Of a stretch of 64,000 nucleotides of DNA, positions 17,621 through 29,176 are shown in pieces. The translations under genes and the position numbers were made by a program. The notes beneath the pieces are model-generated. The model was not told where the DNA came from and searched no databases. It worked only from the letters and a program-made list of their open reading frames with translations. Each line of letters starts with the position of its first letter. Position 1 is the first letter of the stretch. Source of the stretch: Pantoea sp. Ep11b (GTDB lineage: Bacteria > Pseudomonadota > Gammaproteobacteria > Enterobacterales > Enterobacteriaceae); contig NZ_CP160631.1 in NCBI RefSeq assembly GCF_040783975.1, positions 310,001-374,000 on the forward strand, written 5' to 3'.

Positions 17621-17648
17621 GGCTGATGCGTCCGCGCCTGCATCAGCC
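17621..17648. repeat. Perfect 9-bp inverted repeat between GT8 gene and waaH
   Basis: GGCTGATGC (17621-17629) and GCATCAGCC (17640-17648) enclose ten bases. A second short palindrome around an A-run (TGCGT/ACGCA) follows directly. No T-run lies on the plus side, so termination of the hldD operon is only a possibility. Confidence 0.5.
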
Positions 17649-17705
17649 GGATGCGTAAAAAAAACGCACATAACACACTCCAGAGGTCGTGCGTGGCTTT
17701 TTAGT

Positions 17706-17734
17706 AAAGCAGGCTGGTCAGCCCGTTCTATAAT
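17706..17734 (+). promoter_or_regulatory. Candidate waaH promoter with strong -10, weak -35
   Basis: A perfect TATAAT at 17729-17734, with no recognisable -35 at the right distance (AAAGCA at 17706-17711), is the pattern of an activator-dependent promoter. E. coli waaH depends on PhoB, but I could not find a convincing Pho box here. Confidence 0.35.
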
Positions 17735-17829
17735 CGCGACACTCCTGTTTTCATTCTGCTGATTTGGACATGATTTATGACGAGGCAACGCCCTTTCGCA
17801 GTGAATATCACGCTGGCGCAGAGAGTGTC

Positions 17830-18816
17830 ATGAGTACTTCTCCTCTGCTGAGTATCATTACCCCGATGTATAACGCGGGCAGCATGTTTGATGAGTTCAT
17901 GCGGTCACTGCTGGCGCAGACACTGACCTCGCTGGAAATTATTATCGTCGACGATGGTTCCACCGACGGCTCAGGCGAACGCGCCGACCACTATGCGCAG
18001 CATCACGCTCACATTCGTGTCATTCATCAGGAGAACGGCGGTGTCTCGCGGGCGCGCAATGCGGGACTGGCTATCGCGCGCGGAAAATATGTCACCTTCC
18101 CTGACGCCGATGATACCCAGCAGCCCGAGATGTACCAGACGCTGGTGACGATGGCAGAGGCGGACGATCTGGATGCGGCGCAGTGCAACGCCGAGTGGTT
18201 TTTCAAACACAGCCAGCGGGTAAAGCCGCTGATCCCGCTGGATCGCCTGCGCAGCACGCCGGTGCTGAGCGGTGCCGCCTGGCTCAACACTGCCCTGAAA
18301 ACCCATCGCTATATGCATGTGGTCTGGCTGGGCATCTATCGCCGGGCGCTGATTGAGCAGCATCAGTTGCAGTTTGAACCCGGTCTGCATCATCAGGATA
18401 TTCCCTGGACCACCGAATTTATGCTGCTGGCCAGTCGGGTGCGTTATACCGACGCGGTGCTCTATCGCTACTATATGCACGACGCCTCGATCAGCAATCG
18501 CAAACGGACAGGGGCGCGCAACGTTGAATATCAGCGTCACTACCTGAAAATCGCGCGGCTGCTGGAAGAGCTGAATATCCGCTATCGGGACCGCGTAAAA
18601 ATCTACCCATCGTTTCACTATCAGGTGACCCATGAGGCGCTGAGCGTCTGCCACAGCGTGAGACGGGAACCCGACGAACAGGCCCGCCAGGCCATTATCG
18701 CAGATCTCTTTGCCAGCCGGACGCATCTGCGCATGCTGCGCAATGCCCGGGGCATCAAGCAGTGGTATCAGTTACTGCTGTGGCTGGGCCGGCTCTATCG
18801 CTGGCGGGCTAAATAA
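17830..18816 (+). CDS. waaH: LPS-core glucuronosyltransferase WaaH (YibD)
   Basis: A 328-residue GT2 glycosyltransferase. LLSIITPMYNAG is the GT-A start, IIIVDDGSTDGSG binds the nucleotide, and FPDADDTQQPEMY carries the DxD. The long stretch with VVWLGIYRR, PGLHHQDIPWTTEFMLLASR and YYMHDAS follows E. coli WaaH/YibD closely. That enzyme adds glucuronic acid to HepIII of the inner core when phosphate is scarce. I chose the ATG at 17830; in-frame ATG 17770 would add a 20-residue extension of unclear value. It stands alone between two transcription-unit boundaries, just before waaQ, which makes its HepIII acceptor. Confidence 0.85.
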   Translation: MSTSPLLSIITPMYNAGSMFDEFMRSLLAQTLTSLEIIIVDDGSTDGSGERADHYAQHHAHIRVIHQENGGVSRARNAGLAIARGKYVTFPDADDTQQPEMYQTLVTMAEADDLDAAQCNAEWFFKHSQRVKPLIPLDRLRSTPVLSGAAWLNTALKTHRYMHVVWLGIYRRALIEQHQLQFEPGLHHQDIPWTTEFMLLASRVRYTDAVLYRYYMHDASISNRKRTGARNVEYQRHYLKIARLLEELNIRYRDRVKIYPSFHYQVTHEALSVCHSVRREPDEQARQAIIADLFASRTHLRMLRNARGIKQWYQLLLWLGRLYRWRAK

Positions 18817-18830
18817 CCGCTGAGGCTGGC

Positions 18831-18859
18831 TTTATCCTAAAAAGCGTTTGCCCTACAAT
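18831..18859 (+). promoter_or_regulatory. Candidate promoter for waaQ-wabG
   Basis: TACAAT at 18854-18859 lies 17 bp after TTTATC (18831-18836), ending 30 bp before the waaQ ATG. The -35 is weak. No RfaH ops element (GGCGGTAG) is visible upstream of waaQ, unlike the E. coli waaQ operon. Confidence 0.4.
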
Positions 18860-18889
18860 CGGTTCACTGAATTCTGAGAACTCTTGTTT

Positions 18890-19966
18890 ATGGCCAGCCT
18901 GACTCCAGCAAACATCTCACCCCAAAATATATTACTGATTAAGCTGCGCCATCATGGTGACATGCTGCTCACCACACCCGCGATTAATGCGCTGCGGGCG
19001 CGGTATCCGCAGGCCAGCATCGATGTGCTGCTCTATCAGGAAACCCGCCCGATGCTGGAAGCGCATCCGGCTATCCGCCATTTGCACGTTATCGATCGTA
19101 AATGGAAGCAGGAAGGCACCTGGCGCAAGCTGGGCCATGAGCGAGCCCTGATCCGCGCCATTCGTGATGCACAGTATGATCTGGTGATTAATCTGGCCGA
19201 TCAGTGGCGCGCAGCCCTGATTACCCGGCTTTCCGGGGCGCCCGTTCGCATCGGGTTCGCCTTTAAAAAGCGGGATAACGCCCTGTGGCGATGGTGCCAT
19301 AACCGCCTGGTGCCCACGCACAATCACAGCAAACTGCACACCGTTGAGCAGAATATGTCGGCGCTGGCGCCCCTGGGCATCAGCAGCGATGGCGCACGCG
19401 TGTCGATGCACTACAGCGAGGCAGACCGGCAGATCGTACAGGCCCGCCTGGCGGAACACCGGGTGACCGGCTCCTATATCGTGGTGCAGCCAACCTCGCG
19501 CTGGGGCTTCAAATGCTGGGAAGAAGAGAGCGTGGCCGCCACGATCGAACAACTGGCGCAGCCCGGCCGTAAGGTCGTGCTGACCGCCGGACCGGACAAG
19601 CAGGAGCTGGCCATGATTAACCGCATCCGGGCGCTCTGTGCGTCGCCGGACGTGGTGTCGCTGGCCGGCCAGTTCACGCTGCCGCAGCTGGCCGCGCTGA
19701 TTGAGCACGCCCGGCTGTTTATTGGTGTCGACTCCGCTCCGATGCACATGGCCGCCGCGCTGAAAACGCCCTGCATTGCGTTGTTTGGCCCGACCAAACT
19801 GCAGCACTGGCGGCCCTGGGGCGACAACAATCACGTCATCTGGGCGGGCGATTATGGCCCGCTGCCCTCACCCGATTCTATCGACACCCGCACTGACCAG
19901 CGCTATCTGTCGGCGATCCCGGTGAAGGATGTGGTCGCGGCCGCAAGGAGTTACCTGAATGAGTAA
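18890..19966 (+). CDS. waaQ: Lipopolysaccharide heptosyltransferase III
   Basis: A 358-residue GT9 enzyme (rfaQ) that adds the branching HepIII to HepII of the inner core. ILLIKLRHHGDMLLTTPAIN is nearly the E. coli start, and INLADQWRAALI is a WaaQ-specific block. VVQPTSRWGFKCW marks the donor domain, and FIGVDSAPMHMAAALKTP the donor-binding motif. I start at the ATG of 18890 rather than a TTG two codons upstream. It overlaps wabG by eight bases. A HepIII-forming enzyme next to WaaH, which acts on HepIII, is consistent biochemically. Confidence 0.95.
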   Translation: MASLTPANISPQNILLIKLRHHGDMLLTTPAINALRARYPQASIDVLLYQETRPMLEAHPAIRHLHVIDRKWKQEGTWRKLGHERALIRAIRDAQYDLVINLADQWRAALITRLSGAPVRIGFAFKKRDNALWRWCHNRLVPTHNHSKLHTVEQNMSALAPLGISSDGARVSMHYSEADRQIVQARLAEHRVTGSYIVVQPTSRWGFKCWEEESVAATIEQLAQPGRKVVLTAGPDKQELAMINRIRALCASPDVVSLAGQFTLPQLAALIEHARLFIGVDSAPMHMAAALKTPCIALFGPTKLQHWRPWGDNNHVIWAGDYGPLPSPDSIDTRTDQRYLSAIPVKDVVAAARSYLNE

Positions 19967-21092
19967 GTTACGGCTGGCGATCGTCCGGCAGAAATACCGG
20001 CCGGATGGCGGCGCCGAGCGGTTTATCTCACGCGCGCTGGAGGCGCTGGGTAGCGAACAGCTCGACCTCAACATCATTACCCGCAGCTGGCAGGGCACGC
20101 CAAACCCTGACTGGCATCTGCATATCTGCAACCCGGCAAAGCTGGGCCGCATCTCCCGAGAACGCGGTTTTGCCCGCGCGGCCCGCGCCTGCTGGGAGCG
20201 GGAGCAGTTCGATATTGTGCAGAGCCATGAGCGCATCGCGGGCTGTGACATTTTCCGCGCCGGGGATGGCGTTCATCGCGTCTGGCTGGAACAGCGCGCC
20301 CGCATCGTCTCGCCCTGGCAGCGGCTGAGTGCGGCACTCAGTCCCTATCACCGCTACGTTCTGCAGGCGGAAGCGGAGATGTTTAACTCGCCGACGCTGA
20401 AAGCGGTGATCTGCAATTCGGAGATGGTGAAGCGCGATATCCTGCGCTGTTTCTCGCTTGATGCCGGCAGGATCCATGTGATTCACAACGCCATCGACGC
20501 CAGCCGTTTTCAGCCCGCTACGGAAGCGGCGCGTCAGGCGAGCCGCCAGCAGCTGGCGCTGCCCGCTGACGCCACCGTACTGATTTATGTCGGCTCCGGC
20601 TTTGAACGTAAAGGGCTGAAAGCGGCGATTCAGGCGCTGGCCGCCAGCGATCGCTATCTGATTGTGGTGGGTCAGGACAAGCAACAGTCACGCTATCAGC
20701 AGCTGGCCAGGCAGCTGAACTGCCTGGATCGGCTGCGCTTTGTCGGCGTCCGGCAGGATGTGCAGCCGTTTTATCACGCAGCGGATGGCCTGCTGCTGCC
20801 CACGCTCTACGATCCTTTCCCGAATGTGGTGCTGGAGGCGATGGCCTGCGGCTTGCCGGTCATTACCAGCACCGGCTGCGGTGGCGCCGAATTCATTACC
20901 GCCGGTCAGGAAGGCTTCGTCTGTGATGCGTTGGATATCAACGGGTTAAATCAGGCGGTGAACGCCATACCGGCACTTTCCCGCGATTCACGCATGGGCG
21001 ACGCCGCACGGCGCAAAATTGAACCTTACGGCCCGTCGCGACTGGCGCAGGCGCTGACGTCGCTTTATCAGCAGGTACTGAGCGGCAACTGA
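19959..21092 (+). CDS. wabG: LPS-core UDP-galacturonic acid transferase WabG
   Basis: A 377-residue GT4 enzyme. It resembles Klebsiella and Serratia WabG, which adds galacturonic acid to HepII, more than E. coli WaaG, which adds glucose. RLAIVRQKYRPDGGAERFIS is the N-terminal signature. VQSHERIAGCDIFRAGDGVH and YVGSGFERKGL are WabG-type blocks. DPFPNVVLEAMACGLPVIT contains the D/E-x7-E donor motif. The GalA carboxylate supplies negative charge in cores that lack WaaP/WaaY phosphorylation, and no such kinase is in this window. It overlaps waaQ by eight bases. The GalA assignment is by recalled similarity; WaaG-like glucosyl transfer is the alternative. Confidence 0.87.
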   Translation: MSKLRLAIVRQKYRPDGGAERFISRALEALGSEQLDLNIITRSWQGTPNPDWHLHICNPAKLGRISRERGFARAARACWEREQFDIVQSHERIAGCDIFRAGDGVHRVWLEQRARIVSPWQRLSAALSPYHRYVLQAEAEMFNSPTLKAVICNSEMVKRDILRCFSLDAGRIHVIHNAIDASRFQPATEAARQASRQQLALPADATVLIYVGSGFERKGLKAAIQALAASDRYLIVVGQDKQQSRYQQLARQLNCLDRLRFVGVRQDVQPFYHAADGLLLPTLYDPFPNVVLEAMACGLPVITSTGCGGAEFITAGQEGFVCDALDINGLNQAVNAIPALSRDSRMGDAARRKIEPYGPSRLAQALTSLYQQVLSGN

Positions 21093-21184
21093 CAATCCGG
21101 GATGAGTGCATGCAGGGTTTCTGATAACATGCCGCCATCCGATTTTAATCTTTTTTCAGACGCGAACCTGCTGTAACGGTAACT

Positions 21185-22458
21185 ATGACGACCATTTACA
21201 CCGCACTGCTCTACTTAATTCAGCCACTGATCTGGCTGCGCCTGTGGCTGCGCGGTCGTAAAGCGCCGGCCTATCGCAAACGCTGGGCAGAACGCTATGG
21301 CTATTGCACCGGCAAAGTCGCGCCCGACGGCATCGTGCTGCACTCGGTCTCTGTGGGGGAAACCCTGGCCGCGATTCCGCTGGTGCGCGCGCTGCGTCAT
21401 CGTTATCCGACCCTGCCGATTACCGTCACCACCATGACGCCGACCGGCTCCGAGCGGGCACAATCCGCGTTTGGCAAAGATGTTCACCATGTTTATCTGC
21501 CCTACGATCTGCCGGGGTCGATCAATCGTTTTCTGGATACGGTCAACCCCAGGCTGGTGATCATCATGGAAACCGAGCTGTGGCCGAACATCATCCGCAT
21601 ACTGCACCAGCGTAATATTCCGCTGGTGATCGCCAACGCCCGCCTCTCCGCCCGCTCGGCCAAAGGCTATCGCAAACTGGGCAAATTTATGCGCCGGCTG
21701 CTGCAGAGCATCACGCTGATCGCCGCACAGAACGCCGAAGATGGCGACCGCTTCCTGGGGCTGGGGCTGAAACGGTCCCAGCTGGCGATTACCGGCAGCC
21801 TGAAGTTTGATATTTCCGTCACGCCAGAGCTGGCCGCCCGCGCCGTAACGCTGCGCCGTCAGTGGGCGCCGCGCCGTCCGGTCTGGATTGCCACCAGCAC
21901 GCACGAAGGCGAAGAAGCCATCGTGCTGGATGCGCATCGTCGCCTGCTGCAGACCTTCCCGGATCTGCTGCTGATCCTGGTTCCCCGTCATCCTGAGCGC
22001 TTTAACGATGCACGCGAACTGACGCAGGAACGTGGCTTCAGTTTTATCCTGCGCAGCAGCGGCGAGATCCCGTCCGGTGCGACCCAGGTGGTTATCGGCG
22101 ACTCGATGGGTGAACTGATGCTGCTGTACGGCATTGCAGATCTGGCCTTTGTCGGCGGCAGCCTGGTCGAACGGGGCGGCCACAACCCGCTGGAACCGGC
22201 CGCACATGCCCTTCCGGTGCTGATGGGCCCGCACATCTGGAACTTCAAAGACATCTGCGGCAAGCTGCAGGAGGGCCAGGGGCTGATCACCGTTACCGAC
22301 GTGGTGTCGCTGGAAAAAGAGGTCACTAATCTGTTGCAGGATGACGATTATCGCCGCTATTACGGACGTCACGCGGTAGAGGTGCTGCATCAGAATCAGG
22401 GCGCGCTTCAGCGCCTGCTACAGTTACTCGAACCCCATCTGCCACCGCGAGCCCACTA

Positions 22459-22459
<1 letters not shown>
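21185..22459 (+). CDS. waaA: 3-deoxy-D-manno-octulosonic acid (Kdo) transferase
   Basis: A 424-residue GT30 enzyme (kdtA) that adds two Kdo residues to the lipid IV-A precursor, an essential step. An N-terminal membrane anchor (about 2-20) precedes [17 protein letters not shown], with the family's catalytic Glu in [13 protein letters not shown] is a GT30 hallmark, and [12 protein letters not shown] and [19 protein letters not shown] form the CMP-Kdo donor site. Length matches E. coli. Its stop overlaps the waaE ATG by one base. A 92-bp gap with no clear terminator separates it from wabG. Confidence 0.97.
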
Positions 22460-24517
<2,058 letters not shown>

Positions 24518-24544
24518 ATCCTCTCCTCAGCGTTTTACACAAAC

Positions 24545-24571
24545 AAAAAACCCGGCCGGAGCCGGGTTTTT
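24545..24571 (-). terminator. Terminator after rpmB-rpmG
   Basis: CCCGGC (24551-24556) and GCCGGG (24561-24566) enclose the tetraloop CGGA. A-run and T-run flank the stem, so it would work in both directions. On the minus strand it lies between rpmG and mutM. Confidence 0.9.
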
Positions 24572-24586
24572 AGCAGAACACTAAAA

Positions 24587-24757
<171 letters not shown>

Positions 24758-24765
24758 TCAGTTCC

Positions 24766-25023
<258 letters not shown>

Positions 25024-25145
25024 TCAGCTCGAGCTTTAAAAATTAGGTTTTGGCCGCCTCGTCAGGCTTGCAGCCCGCCAGGCGAGTTCCATGGAACCCG
25101 CTAAGCTGGCCTAACCGCCAAACCCGAGATTCTCAAAGGTGGCGT

Positions 25146-25174
25146 AGTATACGCCGCTCAGCCCAAGTGCTCAA
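25146..25174 (-). promoter_or_regulatory. Strong sigma-70 promoter for rpmB-rpmG
   Basis: On the minus strand TTGAGC (25169-25174) and TATACT (25146-25151) are separated by exactly 17 bp, close to consensus in both boxes and spacing. Its orientation and position suit the ribosomal-protein operon. Confidence 0.75.
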
Positions 25175-25242
25175 GTCCCGAACAGATAAAGATCCCGAAT
25201 GATCGGGCAAAAAGCCGCCACCTGGCGCGAAAATTCCCGCTA

Positions 25243-25899
25243 TCAGAGCCATCCGCGCTCGGCGAAAGAGACATATTCGCCATGACCTATCACCAGATGA
25301 TCCAGCAGACGGATATCAAGGAGCTGACAGGCTTCGCTGATTTTATGGGTCACCTCACGGTCTGCCCGGCTCGGTTCGGCTACGCCCGACGGATGATTAT
25401 GCGCCAGGATCAGGGCGGCGGCATTAAGCTTCAGGGCTTCGCGGACGATCTCGCGCGGGTGAACTTCGACGCTGTTGATGGAGCCCGAGAACATATTCTG
25501 TGCCCGCAGCACCCGGTGCTGATTATCCAGGAACAGCGTCATAAAGATCTCGCGTTCCTGATCGGCTAACAAACTTTGCAGGTACTGCCGCGTAATCTGC
25601 GGATTTTCCATCACGCTTTCACGGGCAAGTTTGCTGGCGAAGAAGCGCTTCGCCAGTTCGGCGATCGCATGCAGCTGCGCCAGTTTGGCATCGCCGACAC
25701 CTTTAATGCCGCTGAAGGCCGTTTTGCCTGACGTCATAAGCTGATAAAGCGAGCCAAAATCCTGCAACATCTGGTCAGCCAGCGCAATGACGTTCTGCCC
25801 TGGCGATCCGGTACGGAGAAAAATAGCCAGGAGTTCGGTATCGCTGAGCGAATGCGCGCCCAGCTTCTGAAGTTTTTCCCGTGGTCCGCTTATTTTCAT
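25243..25899 (-). CDS. radC: RadC family JAB/MPN domain protein
   Basis: A 218-residue RadC protein. A helix-hairpin-helix region ([20 protein letters not shown]) precedes the JAB1/MPN metalloprotease-like domain. The JAMM zinc motif is complete, with HNHPSG followed by the family's distal acidic residue in SRADREV. The historic link to DNA repair has been withdrawn, and its true role is unsettled. The start at 25899 has a good Shine-Dalgarno sequence (AGGGAGAG); a longer in-frame start at 25929 is less well supported. It is divergent from coaBC, as in E. coli. Confidence 0.94.
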   Translation of the reverse strand: MKISGPREKLQKLGAHSLSDTELLAIFLRTGSPGQNVIALADQMLQDFGSLYQLMTSGKTAFSGIKGVGDAKLAQLHAIAELAKRFFASKLARESVMENPQITRQYLQSLLADQEREIFMTLFLDNQHRVLRAQNMFSGSINSVEVHPREIVREALKLNAAALILAHNHPSGVAEPSRADREVTHKISEACQLLDIRLLDHLVIGHGEYVSFAERGWL

Positions 25900-26079
25900 A
25901 TCTGCTCTCCCTGAGATACGCATCATCATGACCCATCCGAATGCGAACCGCTATGCGTGGCGATACGATCTACGAGGCGGCTCGCAAACGCAGCCTGTGA
26001 AAAGGCGTATCCGCGCTTTTGTGATAAAGTCCGTGCATTCGCCGCCACGAGCGGCTGAGAGCTTAGTGAGGCCAACATC

Positions 26080-27300
26080 ATGATGGGATTAGCCGGCAAA
26101 AAAATTCTTCTTGGCGTCAGCGGCGGGATCGCTGCTTACAAAGCACCTGAACTGGTGCGCCGTCTGCGCGACCGCGGCGCGGATGTTCGCGTGATGATGA
26201 CAGAGGGCGCGAAAGCCTTTATTACGCCGCTCAGCCTGCAGGCCGTGTCCGGCTATCCGGTCTTTGACGATCTGCTTGATCCTGCTGCGGAAGCGGCGAT
26301 GGGTCATATCGAACTGGCCAAATGGGCCGACCTGATTGTGCTGGCACCAGCCACTGCCGATCTGATTGCCCGGGTCACTGCCGGTATGGCAAACGACCTG
26401 GTGACGACTGCCGTCCTGGCGACGGCCTCCCCCGTCGCGGTGGTGCCTGCGATGAATCAGCAGATGTATCGTGCGGCGGTTACACAGCAGAATCTGCAGA
26501 GTCTTGCGGTGCGCGGCGTGCTGATCTGGGGACCGGACAGCGGCAGCCAGGCCTGCGGCGACGTCGGGCCGGGCCGGATGCTTGATCCGCTGGCGATTGT
26601 TGACCATGCGGTGCAGTGGGCCGCACCCGTCAACGATCTGCAACATCTCAACATTATGATCACCGCCGGTCCGACCCGCGAGGCGCTGGATCCGGTGCGC
26701 TACATCAGCAATCACAGCTCAGGCAAAATGGGCTTTGCGATAGCCGCCGCCGCCGCCAGACGCGGCGCGCAGGTGACGCTGGTCAGCGGCCCGGTTACCC
26801 TGCCTGCGCCAGCGGGCGTGCGCCGCATTGATGTCACCAGCGCGCTGGAGATGCAGGCCGCCGTGATGGGCGAGATAGACAAACAACATATTTTCATTGC
26901 AAGCGCAGCCGTGGCAGACTACCGGGCGGCCGATATAGCGACCGATAAAATCAAGAAACAGGGCGGCGATGATACCGTCACGCTGAACCTGATAAAGAAT
27001 CCCGATATTGTTGCCGGCGTCGCCGCCCTTCAGGAAAAGCGGCCATTCGTTGTCGGATTTGCGGCTGAAACACAGAATGTGGAAGAATACGCCCGGCAAA
27101 AACGGGTGCGCAAGAATCTGGATCTGATCTGCGCTAACGACGTCGCTAAAACCGGACAGGGGTTTAATAGCGATACCAATGCTCTTCACCTTTTTTGGCA
27201 GGATGGAGAAAAACGCTTACCGCTCAGCGATAAGTCGCTCCTTGGCCAACAATTAATAGACGAGATTGTCAGCCGTTATGATGAAAAAAATAGACGTTAA
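26080..27300 (+). CDS. coaBC: Bifunctional phosphopantothenoylcysteine decarboxylase / phosphopantothenate-cysteine ligase
   Basis: A 406-residue two-domain enzyme (dfp) of coenzyme A synthesis. The N-terminal flavoprotein half (about 1-190, [20 protein letters not shown]) decarboxylates 4'-phosphopantothenoylcysteine; [10 protein letters not shown] holds its catalytic His and PAMNQQMY the substrate loop. The C-terminal half (about 191-406, [20 protein letters not shown]) ligates cysteine to 4'-phosphopantothenate with CTP. Two adjacent ATGs exist; the first (26080) is better spaced from GAGG. It overlaps dut by 20 bases, the usual enterobacterial arrangement. Confidence 0.97.
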   Translation: MMGLAGKKILLGVSGGIAAYKAPELVRRLRDRGADVRVMMTEGAKAFITPLSLQAVSGYPVFDDLLDPAAEAAMGHIELAKWADLIVLAPATADLIARVTAGMANDLVTTAVLATASPVAVVPAMNQQMYRAAVTQQNLQSLAVRGVLIWGPDSGSQACGDVGPGRMLDPLAIVDHAVQWAAPVNDLQHLNIMITAGPTREALDPVRYISNHSSGKMGFAIAAAAARRGAQVTLVSGPVTLPAPAGVRRIDVTSALEMQAAVMGEIDKQHIFIASAAVADYRAADIATDKIKKQGGDDTVTLNLIKNPDIVAGVAALQEKRPFVVGFAAETQNVEEYARQKRVRKNLDLICANDVAKTGQGFNSDTNALHLFWQDGEKRLPLSDKSLLGQQLIDEIVSRYDEKNRR

Positions 27301-27736
27301 AATCCTGGATCCGCGTGTCGGCAAAGCGTTTCCCCTGCCGACCTACGCCACCTCAGGTTCTGCCGGGTTAGATTTACGCGCATGCATTGATGAGGTTCTC
27401 ACTATCGCGCCAGGCACCACGACGCTGGTGCCGACCGGCCTGGCGATTCATATCGCCGATCCTGAACTGGCTGCGGTGATCCTGCCGCGCTCAGGTCTGG
27501 GCCACAAACATGGGATTGTGCTAGGCAATCTGGTGGGCCTGATCGACTCCGATTATCAGGGACAGCTGATGGTCTCGGTCTGGAATCGCGGTCAGGAGAG
27601 CTTCTCGCTGCAGCCTGGCGACCGCATGGCACAACTGGTCTTCGTGCCCGTGGTGCAGGCGGAATTTAACCTGGTAGACGATTTCGACGCCAGCCTGCGC
27701 GGTGAAGGCGGCTTTGGCCACTCAGGTCGCCAGTAA
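27281..27736 (+). CDS. dut: Deoxyuridine 5'-triphosphate nucleotidohydrolase
   Basis: A 151-residue homotrimeric dUTPase that hydrolyses dUTP to dUMP and pyrophosphate, keeping uracil out of DNA and feeding dTMP synthesis. The motifs are in order: [43 protein letters not shown] and the C-terminal lid [11 protein letters not shown] start at [15 protein letters not shown] (27281), preceded by an adjacent ATG at 27278; an in-frame start at 27266 is unlikely. The gene begins inside coaBC in another frame. slmA follows after 119 bp. Confidence 0.97.
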   Translation: MKKIDVKILDPRVGKAFPLPTYATSGSAGLDLRACIDEVLTIAPGTTTLVPTGLAIHIADPELAAVILPRSGLGHKHGIVLGNLVGLIDSDYQGQLMVSVWNRGQESFSLQPGDRMAQLVFVPVVQAEFNLVDDFDASLRGEGGFGHSGRQ

Positions 27737-27855
27737 CCCGCAATACCGACTTTCACTTACGCCCGTTATTTTTCCTCATCGCCATGGGACGCGTTCCTGT
27801 GGCAGATGCGTAGGTGTTGCCTGTTTTTAGGTAAATTTCAGGGGTTTTTAAGGTC

Positions 27856-28452
27856 ATGGCAGAAAAAAAAGTCGCGAAACGGAATCGTCGCGAAGAGATT
27901 TTGCAGGCACTGGCGCAGATGCTGGAGTCCGGTGATGGCAGTCAGCGCATTACCACCGCTAAACTGGCGGCTACGGTAGGCGTATCCGAAGCGGCGCTCT
28001 ATCGTCACTTCCCCAGCAAGACCCGGATGTTCGATAGCCTGATTGAGTTTATTGAAGACAGTCTGATTACCCGCATCAATCTGATCCTCAAGGATGAAAA
28101 AGAGACCATGACGCGCCTGCGTCTGATCGTCCAGTTGATACTGGGATTTGGTGAGCGTAATCCAGGACTGACCCGCATTCTGACCGGCCATGCGCTGATG
28201 TTTGAGCAGGACCGCCTGCAGGGCCGCATCAATCAGCTGTTTGAGCGCATTGAAGTGCAGCTTCGGCAGGTCATGCGTGAACGGAAGATGCGTGAAGGTG
28301 AAGCTTTTCAGGCTGATGAGGCGCTGCTGGCCAGTCAGCTGCTGGCTTTCTGTGAAGGTTTACTGTCGCGCTATGTCCGTTCTGAGTTTCGCTTCAGCCC
28401 TACCGCAGACTTTGAGGCACGCTGGCCGCTGATCGCCGTTCAGCTGGCCTGA
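27856..28452 (+). CDS. slmA: Nucleoid occlusion factor SlmA
   Basis: A 198-residue TetR-fold DNA-binding protein that blocks FtsZ ring assembly over the chromosome. The helix-turn-helix [20 protein letters not shown] is at about residues 36-55. The remainder is the helical dimerisation and FtsZ-binding domain, ending in [16 protein letters not shown]. Length equals E. coli SlmA. AAGG precedes the ATG only narrowly. It is convergent with pyrE; the hairpin between them has its T-run on the minus side only, so slmA's own end is undefined. Confidence 0.97.
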   Translation: MAEKKVAKRNRREEILQALAQMLESGDGSQRITTAKLAATVGVSEAALYRHFPSKTRMFDSLIEFIEDSLITRINLILKDEKETMTRLRLIVQLILGFGERNPGLTRILTGHALMFEQDRLQGRINQLFERIEVQLRQVMRERKMREGEAFQADEALLASQLLAFCEGLLSRYVRSEFRFSPTADFEARWPLIAVQLA

Positions 28453-28456
28453 GAGT

Positions 28457-28481
28457 AAAAAAGGCGGGCATCGCGCCCGCC
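28457..28481 (-). terminator. Terminator of rph-pyrE
   Basis: GGCGGGC (28463-28469) pairs with GCCCGCC (28475-28481) around a five-base loop. On the minus strand a run of six Ts follows, five bases after the pyrE stop. Confidence 0.88.
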
Positions 28482-28485
28482 TCGA

Positions 28486-29127
28486 TTAAATCCCGTACGC
28501 CTTCTGATAAGCCCGCACCTGCGCCAGGTGATCGGCCATCTCCGGCTTCTCTTCCAGCCAGGTAATCAGATCGGCCAGCGTGATAATCGCGGTCACTTTG
28601 CAGCCGTAATCGCGTTCCACTTCCTGAATCGCCGACATCTCTCCGCGTCCGCGCTCCTGACGATCCAGCGACACCAGCACACCAGCCAGCGTGGCGTTGT
28701 GCGCGCCGATAATGTCCATCGACTCACGGATCGCCGTACCGGCGGTGATGACGTCATCCACCAGCATCACTTTGCCCTGCAGCGGGCTGCCCACCAGCAG
28801 ACCGCCTTCGCCGTGATCTTTGGCTTCTTTGCGGTTGAAGCAGTAAGGCACGTCGCGGTCATGATGATCCGCCAGCGCCACCGCCGTGGTGGTCGCAATC
28901 GGAATGCCTTTGTAAGCCGGACCGAACAGCAGATCGAAATCGACCGCGCCATCGACCAGCGCCTGCGCGTAGAAGCGTCCCAGCAGCGCTAAATCCCGCC
29001 CGCTGTTAAACAGACCGGCATTAAAGAAATAGGGGCTTTTACGCCCGGACTTCAAAGTGAACTCACCGAACTTCAGCACCTGCTTGTTCAGGGCGAATTC
29101 AATAAACTGACGCTGCCAGGCTTTCAT
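28486..29127 (-). CDS. pyrE: Orotate phosphoribosyltransferase
   Basis: A 213-residue PRPP-dependent transferase that converts orotate to orotidine 5'-monophosphate in pyrimidine synthesis. [18 protein letters not shown] begins the substrate site. [19 protein letters not shown] and [13 protein letters not shown] form the flexible loop. The PRPP motif [17 protein letters not shown] is perfect. Length equals E. coli PyrE. It is 49 bp downstream of rph, with the attenuator hairpin in the gap. Confidence 0.98.
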   Translation of the reverse strand: MKAWQRQFIEFALNKQVLKFGEFTLKSGRKSPYFFNAGLFNSGRDLALLGRFYAQALVDGAVDFDLLFGPAYKGIPIATTTAVALADHHDRDVPYCFNRKEAKDHGEGGLLVGSPLQGKVMLVDDVITAGTAIRESMDIIGAHNATLAGVLVSLDRQERGRGEMSAIQEVERDYGCKVTAIITLADLITWLEEKPEMADHLAQVRAYQKAYGI

Positions 29128-29146
29128 TTCTCACTCCTCAAATAAA

Positions 29147-29169
29147 GAAAAGGCGACTCTGTGGTCGCC
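29147..29169 (-). promoter_or_regulatory. pyrE attenuator hairpin
   Basis: GGCGAC and GTCGCC arms (29164-29169 and 29152-29157) enclose six bases and are followed on the minus strand by TTTTCTTT. The stem begins only eight bases after the rph stop. In E. coli, UTP-sensitive coupling of RNA polymerase to ribosomes finishing rph controls termination at this site. Position and structure are the same here. Confidence 0.82.
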
Positions 29170-29176
29170 TGTTACA

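Noticed and set aside
17544..17829. Pho box for waaH
   Set aside because: One CTGTCA half-site appears near 17580, but the second repeat at 11-bp spacing is not convincing.
7000..19000. RfaH ops/JUMPstart element for the LPS operons
   Set aside because: I looked for GGCGGTAG upstream of the transcription units and saw none in the proper place.
21215..22390. 391-codon frame antisense to waaA
   Set aside because: It is a shadow of the secure waaA gene. The translation is rich in Gln, His and Arg, typical of antisense frames.
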